A DNA stretch of 33,134 nucleotides from Candidatus Helarchaeota archaeon (GCA_029838215.1 JALGVI010000028.1:1-33134), one strand, 5' to 3'. Shown: positions 16,244 to 24,516, counted from the first letter of the stretch. A program made the numbers and translations. Notes: generated by a model not told the origin, from the letters alone.

Positions 16244-17440
16244 ATGTTGCCGGCAATGAGCATTGGAGTTTTGGTTTTTTTTCTTATCTTGGGTTTAATT
16301 TTTGCCATCTGGTTCTGGGCATCTCGTATTGTCGTCGTTCCCCCTAACGAGGCACACGTCGTGGTTTCAAAGAAAAAGCGATATCTGTATGATGGAAAAG
16401 GAAGATACATGTTCATCAAGTTATTGCACAGGAGATTGATCATTCCGAAAGTTGTAATTGACGTGGACATACCGGACATCAGATTGCATGACAAGGACAA
16501 TTTACCATTTGTCGTGAAAATTTCGTGTAAGGTTCAGGTCAAAAATCCAGAGAAGGCAGCCGAAACACTTGGGGCAGACATATATAAGACTTTGAGACGA
16601 ATAGTTGATGATACAGTTCAGAGTGCTGCTCGAACAATCTGCATGCAAAAAGACATTCTTTCAATAATGCGAGAACGTGAAAATGTGGAAGAAGGAATAT
16701 ATTCTTCATTATCCGGTTCGTTTGTCAAGTTAGGATTAGAACCCATCATCTTCGATATTAAAGACATAACTGACGTGAAGGGAAGTTCGGTCATCAGGGA
16801 TCTCGAGCGCGTGAAAAGTGCTGAACTGGATAAGAATGCACGGATTGCAGAGGCGTTCCATGATTCCGAAGCAAAAAGAGTTGAAGCCGAAAAACACAAA
16901 GAAGCGACGGTAACGCAAGAACAAATGATGCAAGCAGAGAAGGAGGCAGAAATCGAGAAAGAAAAATTTGTGGTTCAACAGACAGAAGAATTAGTTCGCA
17001 GGAAGATGGCAATTAAGGAGCTTGAAACAAAACGTGGTGCCGAAATTGAAAGGGAAAAAGAAGTCGTGCTTGCAAATGCTAAAGCCGAGGCAGTGAAAAT
17101 TCAGGCTGAAGCAGAAGCCCAAGCCATAAAACTAAAGGCTGAAGCAGAAGCAGCAGGAGTTAGGGCGAAAGCAAAGGCATTAGAGGAATACGCCAAGGCC
17201 GGTGAGTCAGGCATTAAAATGAAGTCTCTGGAATTGATCATTGATGGAGTGGTCCGATCTTCGAAAGAAATCGCAGAGGGTCTTAAACAAAATAGCAAGG
17301 TTGTCATCCTTGGAGGTGGAAGTGATGGAACCCAGGGGAATTCGTTAATGAACTTGATTCCAATGGCTGAGGTCTTAAAAGAAACGGGAATTCTCAAATC
17401 GTTGACTTCAGAATTGAAAAAAGGACTGGAAGAAGATTAA
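16244..17440 (+). CDS. Flotillin-like SPFH-domain membrane protein
   Basis: A 398-residue protein. An N-terminal hydrophobic segment (about residues 5-28) is followed by an SPFH/band-7 domain (VVPPNEAHVVVSKKKRYLYDG, then about to residue 190). Next comes a long Ala/Glu/Lys coiled coil with AEAEAQAIKLKAEAEA-type repeats (about 195-325), and a C-terminal segment with GGGSDG and a hydrophobic helix. This is the flotillin/YuaG layout; such proteins oligomerise on membranes and organise lipid or protein microdomains. It lies 68 bases downstream of the NfeD-like gene. The ATG at 16244 has no ribosome site close by. A GAGGTGA at 16205-16211 is too far upstream and would better suit a non-standard ATC/ATT start around 16216, so the true start may be slightly earlier. 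Confidence 0.88.
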   Translation: MLPAMSIGVLVFFLILGLIFAIWFWASRIVVVPPNEAHVVVSKKKRYLYDGKGRYMFIKLLHRRLIIPKVVIDVDIPDIRLHDKDNLPFVVKISCKVQVKNPEKAAETLGADIYKTLRRIVDDTVQSAARTICMQKDILSIMRERENVEEGIYSSLSGSFVKLGLEPIIFDIKDITDVKGSSVIRDLERVKSAELDKNARIAEAFHDSEAKRVEAEKHKEATVTQEQMMQAEKEAEIEKEKFVVQQTEELVRRKMAIKELETKRGAEIEREKEVVLANAKAEAVKIQAEAEAQAIKLKAEAEAAGVRAKAKALEEYAKAGESGIKMKSLELIIDGVVRSSKEIAEGLKQNSKVVILGGGSDGTQGNSLMNLIPMAEVLKETGILKSLTSELKKGLEED

Positions 17441-17487
17441 AGATCATTCTCAAAATCGAATAAAAAATCCTTTTCACATTTTTTTTA

Positions 17488-17497
17488 AACTTATATA
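17488..17497 (+). promoter_or_regulatory. TATA-like promoter
   Basis: AACTTATATA within a T-rich stretch, about 100 bases before the phosphatase-fold gene. It implies a leader of roughly 70 bases. Confidence 0.4.
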
Positions 17498-17594
17498 GCA
17501 GCTTTTCTATAACAGATATTTGAATGAAACGAGCAAATGACAATAGTTTGCTAGTGAATTCTTGCTCGTTAATGACAAAAACAAAGGGTTTTAA

Positions 17595-18317
17595 ATGGCT
17601 AGTGATGATTTACCAACAATAACGGCTCCGATAACGGCTCTTCCATCTACGATTACTAATATTTTTGGTTTAGGGACTCCCGCAGGGTTGACACCTCCTA
17701 TTCAAATGAGAATGCCTGCCATCCAACGAATAGTTGTGATTTTGCTTGATAATTTTGGTTTGCTCGAAGTTGTGGTTCACAAGCCCAAATTCGTCATCCA
17801 GGCTTCGAAGGCACTCATAATGTTGGAGACACAAAATCCTTATTCTCATTCGGTACTTCACCAGATAATCCACGGGGACTTGGAGAGGAATGATTTCAAT
17901 TTATTTCAATTCTTGAATCAAAATCAAAAGTCAACTCTCATGATAGGGAGTAAACAGGACTTGGATGCTTTTTCTGGAGGAACTAAAACCATTTCGAGCG
18001 TACAAGATACGACCAGTTGGGTTCAAGCATCCAAATTTTTAAATCGCGTTGATTTTCTCTGGGTTCACTTTTTAGATTTTGAGAAATTGTATACAAATCC
18101 CATCTATAGGAGACAACCACCTGAAAATCTGGTGCAAAAATTAATACATCGCACGGATAAGTGGATGTTAGGAATGTACAAGCAAGCTGCAGCCGGAACG
18201 TTATTAATAATTACAGGGGACCACGGGCGCACTCACGTGGACATGTATGATGAAAATACGAAATATGGCCAGTGGAGAAAAGCAAGCTTGCCCATTGCTG
18301 TCCTTTGTCTAAAATAA
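17595..18317 (+). CDS. Alkaline-phosphatase-superfamily-like protein, reduced
   Basis: A 240-residue protein. IVVILLDNFG (Asp52) resembles the first metal-binding strand of the alkaline phosphatase/sulfatase/phosphoglyceromutase superfamily. FLWVHFLDFEK (His158, Asp161) matches the second, and LLIITGDHGRTH (Asp209, His210, His214) matches the C-terminal metal-binding DHG motif. The length is about half that of typical members, and I do not see a clear Ser/Thr nucleophile loop after the first strand, although NPYSHSV near 81-87 is in the right place. It may be a phosphodiesterase-like enzyme or a degenerate binding protein. The first 40 residues are Thr/Pro/Ile-rich. It precedes nikR by 42 bases on the same strand, but nikR seems to have its own TATA box. 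Confidence 0.6.
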   Translation: MASDDLPTITAPITALPSTITNIFGLGTPAGLTPPIQMRMPAIQRIVVILLDNFGLLEVVVHKPKFVIQASKALIMLETQNPYSHSVLHQIIHGDLERNDFNLFQFLNQNQKSTLMIGSKQDLDAFSGGTKTISSVQDTTSWVQASKFLNRVDFLWVHFLDFEKLYTNPIYRRQPPENLVQKLIHRTDKWMLGMYKQAAAGTLLIITGDHGRTHVDMYDENTKYGQWRKASLPIAVLCLK

Positions 18318-18324
18318 TCATTTT

Positions 18325-18335
18325 TTTATAATATA
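18325..18335 (+). promoter_or_regulatory. TATA-like box of nikR
   Basis: TTTATAATATA about 25 bases before the nikR ATG at 18360, so the transcript would be leaderless or nearly so. Confidence 0.4.
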
Positions 18336-18359
18336 CGTGAATAAAATGAAGGATTTTTA

Positions 18360-18776
18360 ATGGAAAAAGAAAAGTATCAACGATTTAGCGTTTCTCTGCC
18401 AGAAGACCTGCGAAAGGAATTCGATAGTGTTTGTGAGAAGATCGGCATGTCTCGCTCGGATGCAATCAGGAAAGCCATGCGAGATTACATTGGAGAATAC
18501 AGGTTGGCTCATGAAGATAAGAGTCTCTCTTCCGGCTCAATTACGATCATTTTAAATCATGATGAACGTTCTGGTTTGATGGATGACATAACGGACCTTG
18601 AGCATGATTATCACGAAATCATCCAATCTACGTTACACGTTCATTTAGATCATGATAATTGTCTCATTGTTCATGCTGTTAAGGGCCCGATAAGTGAAAT
18701 AGAAAAACTCTTTCAGGAGTTTCTGAAACGACCCGAAATAAAGTTGGTAAAGAAAAACATGATGATTACTGAATGA
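18360..18776 (+). CDS. nikR: NikR-type nickel-responsive repressor
   Basis: A 138-residue transcription factor that binds DNA in response to nickel. Residues about 6-48 are a ribbon-helix-helix domain (RFSVSLPEDLRKEFDSVCEK, then MSRSDAIRKAMRDYI). Residues about 60-138 are an ACT-like metal domain. The square-planar nickel ligands of E. coli NikR (His76, His87, His89, Cys95) align with His82, His93, His95 and Cys101 with identical spacing, in YHEII...LHVHLDHDNCL. The ATG at 18360 leaves no room for a standard leader after its TATA-like box. It sits directly upstream of larB-larC, the nickel-pincer cofactor genes, which makes them plausible targets, though no obvious NikR operator was identified by eye. 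Confidence 0.93.
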   Translation: MEKEKYQRFSVSLPEDLRKEFDSVCEKIGMSRSDAIRKAMRDYIGEYRLAHEDKSLSSGSITIILNHDERSGLMDDITDLEHDYHEIIQSTLHVHLDHDNCLIVHAVKGPISEIEKLFQEFLKRPEIKLVKKNMMITE

Positions 18777-18904
18777 GTACATCCATCAAAGAAAGAGCTC
18801 TTAACTTGATGCACGTATTTTTAACATCCTATTGATATTTGTTAAATTAGAAATAAAACAGCATGTTTACTAGTATAATTAAAAAAACGTGGTTATTAAA
18901 AAAT

Positions 18905-18921
18905 ACGCCAAAATGAGGCGT
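18905..18921 (+). promoter_or_regulatory. Small hairpin over the larB start region
   Basis: ACGCC (18905-18909) and GGCGT (18917-18921) can pair across AAAATGA, ending four bases before the larB ATG at 18926. In RNA it could mask the GGCGTTGAG stretch that would serve as ribosome site. Confidence 0.3.
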
Positions 18922-18925
18922 TGAG

Positions 18926-19738
18926 ATGCCAGATGCGAAGAAGATATTGCAGGATCTTAGTGAAGGTTTGATGTCAATCGAGCAAGCCGAAAGATTGCTG
19001 AAGGCAGAGCGACTAGTTGTCATTGATGACGTGGTACGATTGGATTTACACCGTGTCTTTCGCACGGGCGTTCCTGAAGTGATTTATGCCGAAGGAAAAT
19101 CGCCAAAAATGGCTGCAAAAATCGCTTTAAAAGCAGCAAGAGAAAATAATTATGCGGTCATAACTCGGGCTTCTCCAGAACATCGGAATGAAATTTCAAG
19201 GCAGTTACCAAATGATTTCGAACTTGATGGAAATCCAGACGCGCGCGTTTACGTGCTCAAGCATAAAGATTTTCAATTTAAGAATACTGGTGGACGCGTG
19301 GGAATAATTACTGCAGGAACTTCAGATTTACCAATAGCTGAAGAAGCGAGAGTTGTTGTGGAGGTATTGGGTTGTGAAATCATCGTGGCCCATGATGTTG
19401 GGATAGCAGGGTTTCATAGAATCTTTCCGCCATTAAAAGAGATGATAGAAAATGACGTGGACGCAATTATCGTTTGTGCAGGTTTCGAAGGAACTCTACC
19501 TGGAGTTGTGGCTAGCTTGACTGACGTTCCCATTGTTGCAGTTCCCACGTCGATTGGATATGGTGTTGGAAAGAATGGATATAGCGCGTTAATCACGATG
19601 CTTGCGAGTTGTTCACCAGGCTTGGCGGTGGTAAACATTGACAATGGTTTTGGGGCAGGCGTGTTGGCTGCTCAGATTGCAAATCGAGTTGCCCGTTATC
19701 GACAAGAAAAGAGAGAAACAGGAGTAAAAAACAGATGA
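18926..19738 (+). CDS. larB: LarB, nickel-pincer nucleotide synthase
   Basis: LarB carboxylates and hydrolyses nicotinic acid adenine dinucleotide to pyridinium-3,5-biscarboxylate mononucleotide, the first step to the nickel-pincer cofactor of lactate racemase and related LarA enzymes. The protein is 270 residues. The N-terminal 110 residues carry VVRLDLHRVFRTGVPEVIYAEGKS. The PurE/AIR-carboxylase-like core follows (GIITAGTSDLPIAEEA, HDVGIAGFHR, VCAGFEGTLPGVVA, PTSIGYG). The C-terminus has VVNIDNGFGAG. It starts with ATG at 18926. Its stop overlaps the larC ATG (ATGA at 19735-19738), so the two are translationally coupled. Confidence 0.95.
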   Translation: MPDAKKILQDLSEGLMSIEQAERLLKAERLVVIDDVVRLDLHRVFRTGVPEVIYAEGKSPKMAAKIALKAARENNYAVITRASPEHRNEISRQLPNDFELDGNPDARVYVLKHKDFQFKNTGGRVGIITAGTSDLPIAEEARVVVEVLGCEIIVAHDVGIAGFHRIFPPLKEMIENDVDAIIVCAGFEGTLPGVVASLTDVPIVAVPTSIGYGVGKNGYSALITMLASCSPGLAVVNIDNGFGAGVLAAQIANRVARYRQEKRETGVKNR

Positions 19739-20964
19739 GGACGTGCGTGATAGATTGTCAAACCTCCGGCATTTCAGGAGATAAATTCCTTGCCACTTTA
19801 GTAGATTTAGGTGCTGATGTGAATCGCATCAAGTCAGCGATTAACTTAATTCCAAGTCATTTATCCGGTTGTGAGAAAATCCGAGTGGATTTTGTCGACA
19901 AGGTTTGTTCAGGTTTTAAAAGCACTCAATTAAAAGTTCAAATTAAGGAAAAAAAAGGTCATCGTTCTTCAGGTATTTTACTTTCATCATTAGAAAAATG
20001 TCTCAGAGACGTTGCCATTTCTTCACGATCTCAGCAGTTTGCTCGGGAGGCATTGAATCAACTGCTTGAGAGTGAGGCGTGTCTCCATGGAAATACCGTG
20101 TCTGACGTGCATTTACATGAGGCGGGATCGGCAGATACGATTATCGATATTTTGGGTGTTGCTGTAGCTCTAGATGATTTAGGGTTAATGAATAATTGTA
20201 ATTGGCACGCTCTACCCATTGCTCTTGGAGGGGGAAGTGTTACGTTCTCTCATGGTACTGTTTCGGTTCCAGCTCCCGCCACTTTGGAAATTTTAAAGAA
20301 AAAAAAAGTATTAATTCACGGCGGTACGATAAAGACAGAATTAACGACACCGACTGGAGCAGCTCTCGTATCGGCATTAATTGATAAATCAGTAGAATTC
20401 ATTCCAAAAATGGCTGTCGAGAAAGTCGGCTACGGAGCAGGGACAAAAACATTTGGCTCAGTCCCAAACATCATGAGGGTTTTGGTGGGAGAAACTCATT
20501 CGAATCCGTTTCAGGATGATGTTATTGTCATTGAAACGAACGTGGATGATATAAGTGGAGAGGTCTTAGGTCATTTAGTAAATAGGTTGATGTTACACGG
20601 ACAAGCGTTAGATGTGAACATTTTTGCAACAGTGACGAAGAAAAATCGCCCTGGACATGTCATTCAGGTAATCGCCAGACCTAACCAAGAAGAAATAATC
20701 AGGTTATTAATGAATGAAACGAAATCCTTGGGAGTGCGCGTTTTGCCTTGTCATCGCCATGTTTGGCATCGAGAGATTGAACAGCGCTTGATACAGATTG
20801 ATGACAAAAAGCACGAGATCACGTTCAAGATTGCAAAAAATCAAGAGGGCGAAATAGTCAGCATCAAACCCGAATTTGATGAAGTCGTTAAACTTGCAAG
20901 TAATTTAAATAGACCTGTAAAGGAGATTTTGGATTTACTCCGTGCCACTTCAAATGATCTCTAA
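19735..20964 (+). CDS. larC: LarC, nickel insertase for the pincer cofactor
   Basis: LarC inserts nickel into the bisthiocarboxylate nucleotide with CTP, completing the nickel-pincer nucleotide. The protein is 409 residues. It opens with the family's GISGDKFLATLVDLGA (residues about 12-27, usually SGISGDM-like), then HLHEAGSADTIIDILG, SVPAPATLEIL, and LTTPTGAALVSAL in the middle, and VIVIETNVDDISGEVLGHL in the second half. It is one continuous frame, unlike Lactobacillus, where larC is made by a frameshift. The His-rich loop seen in some LarC proteins is not evident. No larE (sulfur insertase) or larA is present in the window, so either they are elsewhere or the cofactor serves another enzyme. 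It is followed 18 bases later by lig. Confidence 0.94.
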   Translation: MRTCVIDCQTSGISGDKFLATLVDLGADVNRIKSAINLIPSHLSGCEKIRVDFVDKVCSGFKSTQLKVQIKEKKGHRSSGILLSSLEKCLRDVAISSRSQQFAREALNQLLESEACLHGNTVSDVHLHEAGSADTIIDILGVAVALDDLGLMNNCNWHALPIALGGGSVTFSHGTVSVPAPATLEILKKKKVLIHGGTIKTELTTPTGAALVSALIDKSVEFIPKMAVEKVGYGAGTKTFGSVPNIMRVLVGETHSNPFQDDVIVIETNVDDISGEVLGHLVNRLMLHGQALDVNIFATVTKKNRPGHVIQVIARPNQEEIIRLLMNETKSLGVRVLPCHRHVWHREIEQRLIQIDDKKHEITFKIAKNQEGEIVSIKPEFDEVVKLASNLNRPVKEILDLLRATSNDL

Positions 20965-20982
20965 GAGTTAGGAAGGATATTT

Positions 20983-22767
20983 TTGAAGTTCGCTTTACTA
21001 GCAAAAACGTTCAATAAAATTGAGAGTACATCTGGAACTTTGGCGAAGATTGATCTTTTAGTCAAGCTATTCCGGGGAACCTCGTCCGACTTAGTAGACA
21101 AGATCATTTATCTCATGGCGGGACATCCAAGTTGGATGGACGAACCGGAAATAGGGATTGCAGAAAAGTCTGCAATAAAAGCCGTGGCACAAGTTCACGG
21201 CATTTCTGTTTCCAAATTAGAAGAAAAGTTAGGCAAGTTAAGTGGACAACCCGAGTCAATAACGGTGGATTTAGGAGCCCTTGTTGAATCTTTAAAAAAG
21301 TCTACAAGACAAAAGACTTTATTTGATGAAGGTCCTCTCACGATAACTGAAGTCTATGAAAGTTTGAAGTCAATTGCACGTTTTTCAGGGTCGGGATCGT
21401 CAGCAAAAAAACTCAGGAGTTTAGAAGCACTTTTAAGGCGTGCCTCCCCTGCCGAAGGCAAGTGGATCATTCGAATGGTTGAAGGTAAATTTCGAATAGG
21501 GATTGCCGATAAGGCCATTTTAGATGCGCTTGCCATTACTTATACAGGAGATAAAGTAAATCGTAACGTGATTGAAACTGCGTATAACATTTGCACGGAT
21601 TTGGGTCTTATTGCGAGAACTCTTGCATACGAGGGTCTGGATGGGATCAAAAATATTCGAATTCGTGTCGGAGTACCTATAAAAATGATGCTTGGACAGC
21701 GCTTGCCCACAATTGAAGAGATATTAAAAAAATTTGGAGGTACTTGCGGTTGTGAATTTAAGTATGACGGCATTCGAATTCAAGCGCATAAAAAGGGAGA
21801 AATCATCACTCTTTTTTCTCGTAACTTGGAGAAAATAACAAAACAATTTCCGGATGTTGGTGAACAGATAAAGAGACTTCCACATGATCAAGTTATCGTT
21901 GAGGGTGAGTGTGTTGCCATTGACCCTGAAACTCAAAAATTGAGGCCATTTCAAGAATTAATGCATCGACGACGTAAGTTCGACATTGATAAAGCCATTA
22001 AACAATATAGAGTCAAATTATTCTTGTTTGACCTTCTTTATTTGAATGGAAAATCTTATTTGAATGAAAAATATGAAGATAGAAGAAGAGTGCTTGAGGA
22101 AACGATTGCAGGAAGTGAAATGGGACTGGCAGAACAGAGAATTGTTGATAACGTGGATGATTTTGAAAATTTTTTAGAAGAATCCCTCAATTCGGGATGC
22201 GAAGGTCTCATGGCGAAGGCTTTAAATTCAAAGTACACTGCTGGTGCCAGAGGATGGTCGTGGATCAAGTTCAAGTTTTCTTATCAAGAGCAATTGACCG
22301 ACACCATCGATCTCGTGATTGTTGGAGCTCTCATGGGCAGGGGCAAACGTGCAGGAGCATATGGATCTTTATTTGGAGCAATATATAATCCGGACACCGA
22401 TCAATTTGAAATATCCTGTAAGATTGCAAGTGGTTTTACGGACATGGATTTGGAGCAGTTTAAAAAGACTTTTAGTTCTCTACAACTTGTAAACAAGGAT
22501 TCTAGGGTGATAGACTCACCTACAATCAAACCTGATGTTTGGTTCGAGCCGAAGGTCGTTCTTGAAGTAAAAGGAGACGAAATCACTTTGAGTTCCAAAT
22601 ATCCTGCGGCTCGGGATGTCATACGCAAGGGTTATGGCTTGTCAATAAGATTTCCCCGTCTTGTAACCATTAGAGAAGACAAAAAACCAGAAGACGCAAC
22701 GACACGGGACGAATTGATACAATTATATGAAACACAGAGAACATTACAAGGAAAAGCCAAGAATTAA
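20983..22767 (+). CDS. lig: ATP-dependent DNA ligase
   Basis: Seals nicks in duplex DNA during replication and repair. The 594-residue protein has the archaeal/eukaryotic DNA ligase I layout. An all-helical DNA-binding domain (about residues 1-215) is followed by the nucleotidyltransferase core with CEFKYDGIRIQAH, where Lys260 of KYDG is the AMP acceptor. Later motifs include FSRNLEK, EGECVAID, FLFDLLYLNG and EGLMAKALNSKY. The OB-fold domain (about 450-575) ends in a Lys/Arg tail. The start is TTG at 20983, with GGAAGG about eight bases upstream. It lies 18 bases after larC and probably shares its transcript. It is convergent with the gelsolin gene, with seven bases between stops. Confidence 0.96.
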   Translation: MKFALLAKTFNKIESTSGTLAKIDLLVKLFRGTSSDLVDKIIYLMAGHPSWMDEPEIGIAEKSAIKAVAQVHGISVSKLEEKLGKLSGQPESITVDLGALVESLKKSTRQKTLFDEGPLTITEVYESLKSIARFSGSGSSAKKLRSLEALLRRASPAEGKWIIRMVEGKFRIGIADKAILDALAITYTGDKVNRNVIETAYNICTDLGLIARTLAYEGLDGIKNIRIRVGVPIKMMLGQRLPTIEEILKKFGGTCGCEFKYDGIRIQAHKKGEIITLFSRNLEKITKQFPDVGEQIKRLPHDQVIVEGECVAIDPETQKLRPFQELMHRRRKFDIDKAIKQYRVKLFLFDLLYLNGKSYLNEKYEDRRRVLEETIAGSEMGLAEQRIVDNVDDFENFLEESLNSGCEGLMAKALNSKYTAGARGWSWIKFKFSYQEQLTDTIDLVIVGALMGRGKRAGAYGSLFGAIYNPDTDQFEISCKIASGFTDMDLEQFKKTFSSLQLVNKDSRVIDSPTIKPDVWFEPKVVLEVKGDEITLSSKYPAARDVIRKGYGLSIRFPRLVTIREDKKPEDATTRDELIQLYETQRTLQGKAKN

Positions 22768-22774
22768 AGGGAGA

Positions 22775-23716
22775 TCAAGGAAGGAGTCCTTCTTTCTCGG
22801 CTAAATGCTTTAGGATTTTATTCTTTTTCTCCGGATCGATCTTATCCCAGCTTCCATTTTGGAACGTGATCTTGTCATTTTCAATGGTGAAGCTGCATAT
22901 TTGCCCCACGGGACCTTCGACTTTAATCAACCGGACATCATGTGGTTTTTTCGTTTGACCAACAAAAATCTCATCAATTTCAGTTAATATCGAAGTGATT
23001 ATTAGACCGGTTCGCATTTCACCCATGGTTTTTTTATCGAGCATTGATTTTCCTTTTGACACGGGTTGGGTGATCGGTTCAAGTGAGAGAGGAGGTTTCA
23101 TTGGAGCAGCAGAGGTTGATGTCGAAGGACCTTGTTGTGAATACTTTGGAATTGCTGTAGCGGTACTGGATTCAGGAGGCGGTGCAGGTCGAAATTCACC
23201 GATTATCTGTTCAATTTTTCTGGTGTCATCCCCTGCAGATGGGGCCGCAATGGCGGCTTTTACTAAATTGGCACGTTGTTCAGTAGTCAAGCCATATTTA
23301 ATGTTTGAAGACCCAAGTTCGGCGGCATCATATTGTGCTAAAATATTTTCGATTTTATAAGTGTGTGGCGTGTTTACCAAGCGCACGATCGAATCAAACC
23401 GCTGTTTCTGTTCAGGATCACTATCAAGCGCATCTCCCCGAATATCATATACGTCTTCTAAATTACGACCAATCACGGAGTTTGCAATTTCGTGTCCATA
23501 TGCCTTTAGACTCCTAGCAGCACGCATGGACCCACGACGTTGAACTAAACCAGTCGATTTACCCATCCAGACCCAAAGCTTGTTATTGACTTCATCAATA
23601 ATGGCAACTATATTATCGTCCCGTAGGTTTTCTATCGTGAAGGGCACCCTATGGGACATGCCTTCTTCAATTTGAAGCATGATGGCGAATTTCGCATCTG
23701 TTCCCAATTTGTTCAT
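22775..23716 (-). CDS. Gelsolin-domain protein (Asgard-type actin regulator)
   Basis: The 313-residue protein begins with one gelsolin-like domain, about residues 20-85. Its core is NIVAIIDEVNNKLWVWMGKS followed by RRGSMRAARSLKAYGHEI, matching the gelsolin strand-helix signature (hydrophobic strand, Asp, W-x-W-x-G-K, then Arg/Ala-rich helix). Residues about 85-165 are helical. A Pro/Ser/Ala-rich linker spans about 170-220, and a compact 90-residue C-terminal domain (about 224-313) ends in a basic helix and KEGLLP. Gelsolin-family proteins cap and sever actin filaments in eukaryotes, and Asgard homologues have been shown to act on actin. The C-terminal domain I do not recognise. It is divergent from a profilin-like gene across a 250-base gap. 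The ATG at 23716 is chosen because it begins the hydrophobic block. Confidence 0.85.
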   Translation of the reverse strand: MNKLGTDAKFAIMLQIEEGMSHRVPFTIENLRDDNIVAIIDEVNNKLWVWMGKSTGLVQRRGSMRAARSLKAYGHEIANSVIGRNLEDVYDIRGDALDSDPEQKQRFDSIVRLVNTPHTYKIENILAQYDAAELGSSNIKYGLTTEQRANLVKAAIAAPSAGDDTRKIEQIIGEFRPAPPPESSTATAIPKYSQQGPSTSTSAAPMKPPLSLEPITQPVSKGKSMLDKKTMGEMRTGLIITSILTEIDEIFVGQTKKPHDVRLIKVEGPVGQICSFTIENDKITFQNGSWDKIDPEKKNKILKHLAEKEGLLP

Positions 23717-23867
23717 CTCGCGTAGTTAAAAATGAATATTCAGGATGTTATTTTATATCTAATAAGCAATTTAAAATTTTTTGGATTTAGTGCAATATCT
23801 GTTCTCATTAATCAAAACTCATTTTATTTCGTGGAATTCCATCCAATTTTTTAATTAAATTCAGTAG

Positions 23868-23884
23868 AATAGAATAGTTCTATT
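23868..23884. promoter_or_regulatory. Dyad between the gelsolin and profilin-like genes
   Basis: AATAGAA and TTCTATT flank TAG, a perfect 7-bp dyad, 22 bases upstream of the plus-strand TATA box and 150 bases upstream of the gelsolin start. The placement suits a repressor or activator site shared by the divergent pair. Confidence 0.4.
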
Positions 23885-23905
23885 AGTTCTCAGAAAAGGA
23901 AAAAA

Positions 23906-23915
23906 GTTATAAAAG
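23906..23915 (+). promoter_or_regulatory. TATA box of the profilin-like gene
   Basis: GTTATAAAAG, preceded by a purine-rich BRE-like run, about 50-60 bases before the likely start codons. It is one of the best archaeal promoters in the window. Confidence 0.55.
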
Positions 23916-23966
23916 GGATGAGAAAATGGTTTTTCTAAGAGAAAATCGATCTCAAGTAAATTGGAG

Positions 23967-24326
23967 ATGAATATATTGGACCAAGCAATCAATGCAATTT
24001 ACGGCGAGGAACCGAGCATAACGGCATTAGCAATAGTGGTAAATGACCAGATATATTGGCAAACCGAAAATTGGGATTTGACCGCAGACTTACCCGGAAT
24101 ATTATCCACGTGGACTGGTGGTGGCGGTGGGTCTATTAACATCAGTGGAGTAAAGTACATAGTGCTATCTGCAGGTCAGGATCACATCTCAGCAACGAAC
24201 ATACAGGGGCAAGGTCATATTGTTGGATGTCCTTGCAAGTCCGGAAAAATCATCGCATATGTGAGTCCAGACGGAGATAATCGCGGAGCTTTGATGGCTC
24301 TTCAAAAACATGCTCACGAAATTTAA
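23967..24326 (+). CDS. Profilin-like small protein
   Basis: The protein is about 119 residues. The segment from ALAIVVNDQIYW through WDLTADLPGILSTW, INISGVKYIVL, GQGHIVG, GKIIAYVSPDG to ALMALQKHAHEI lines up by eye with eukaryotic profilin. In profilin the order is: strand, W, LT-x-E helix, HLGGVKYMV, GGGGV, LIGIYDEP, and a C-terminal KVVEKLADYL-type helix. Profilin binds actin monomers, and Asgard profilins are known to do so with eukaryotic actin. A Roadblock/LC7 fold is the main alternative, as both are short mixed alpha/beta proteins. Start codon: ATG 23967 is taken. TTG 23976 is also plausible because GGAG at 23963-23966 precedes it by nine bases; TTG 23961 is a third option. The divergent gelsolin gene strengthens the call. 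Confidence 0.6.
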   Translation: MNILDQAINAIYGEEPSITALAIVVNDQIYWQTENWDLTADLPGILSTWTGGGGGSINISGVKYIVLSAGQDHISATNIQGQGHIVGCPCKSGKIIAYVSPDGDNRGALMALQKHAHEI

Positions 24327-24397
24327 GTTTCCTTTTTGTTTTTTTTATTTCTTTTCACATCTCAAGATTTATTTTACGTGATACCATCAGCTACGTG

Positions 24398-24476
24398 CAG
24401 CTGGCATGTGATTCGCGACCCCTACGGAACTTGATTTTCAAGTGATGACGGAGATCTTGAGTGATGATGCCAGTTG
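24398..24476 (+). ncRNA. Candidate structured RNA upstream of queA
   Basis: The gap 24327-24516 holds a GC-richer block whose ends CAGCTGGCA (24398-24406) and TGCCAGTTG (24468-24476) form a 9-bp stem with one G-U. Inside the stem are two GTGATGA C-box matches (24442-24448 and 24461-24467) and a TTGA. The last box abuts the closing stem, as in a kink-turn, but a clean D box is missing. It could be a degenerate C/D RNA or a leader element of queA. Confidence 0.3.
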
Positions 24477-24516
24477 CCATTAATTGCGAGTAAAAAGAGA
24501 TTTTAGGTTGAAATTG

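Noticed and set aside
19735..20964. Programmed frameshift in larC as in Lactobacillus
   Set aside because: The gene is one continuous frame from the conserved N-terminus to the C-terminal half.
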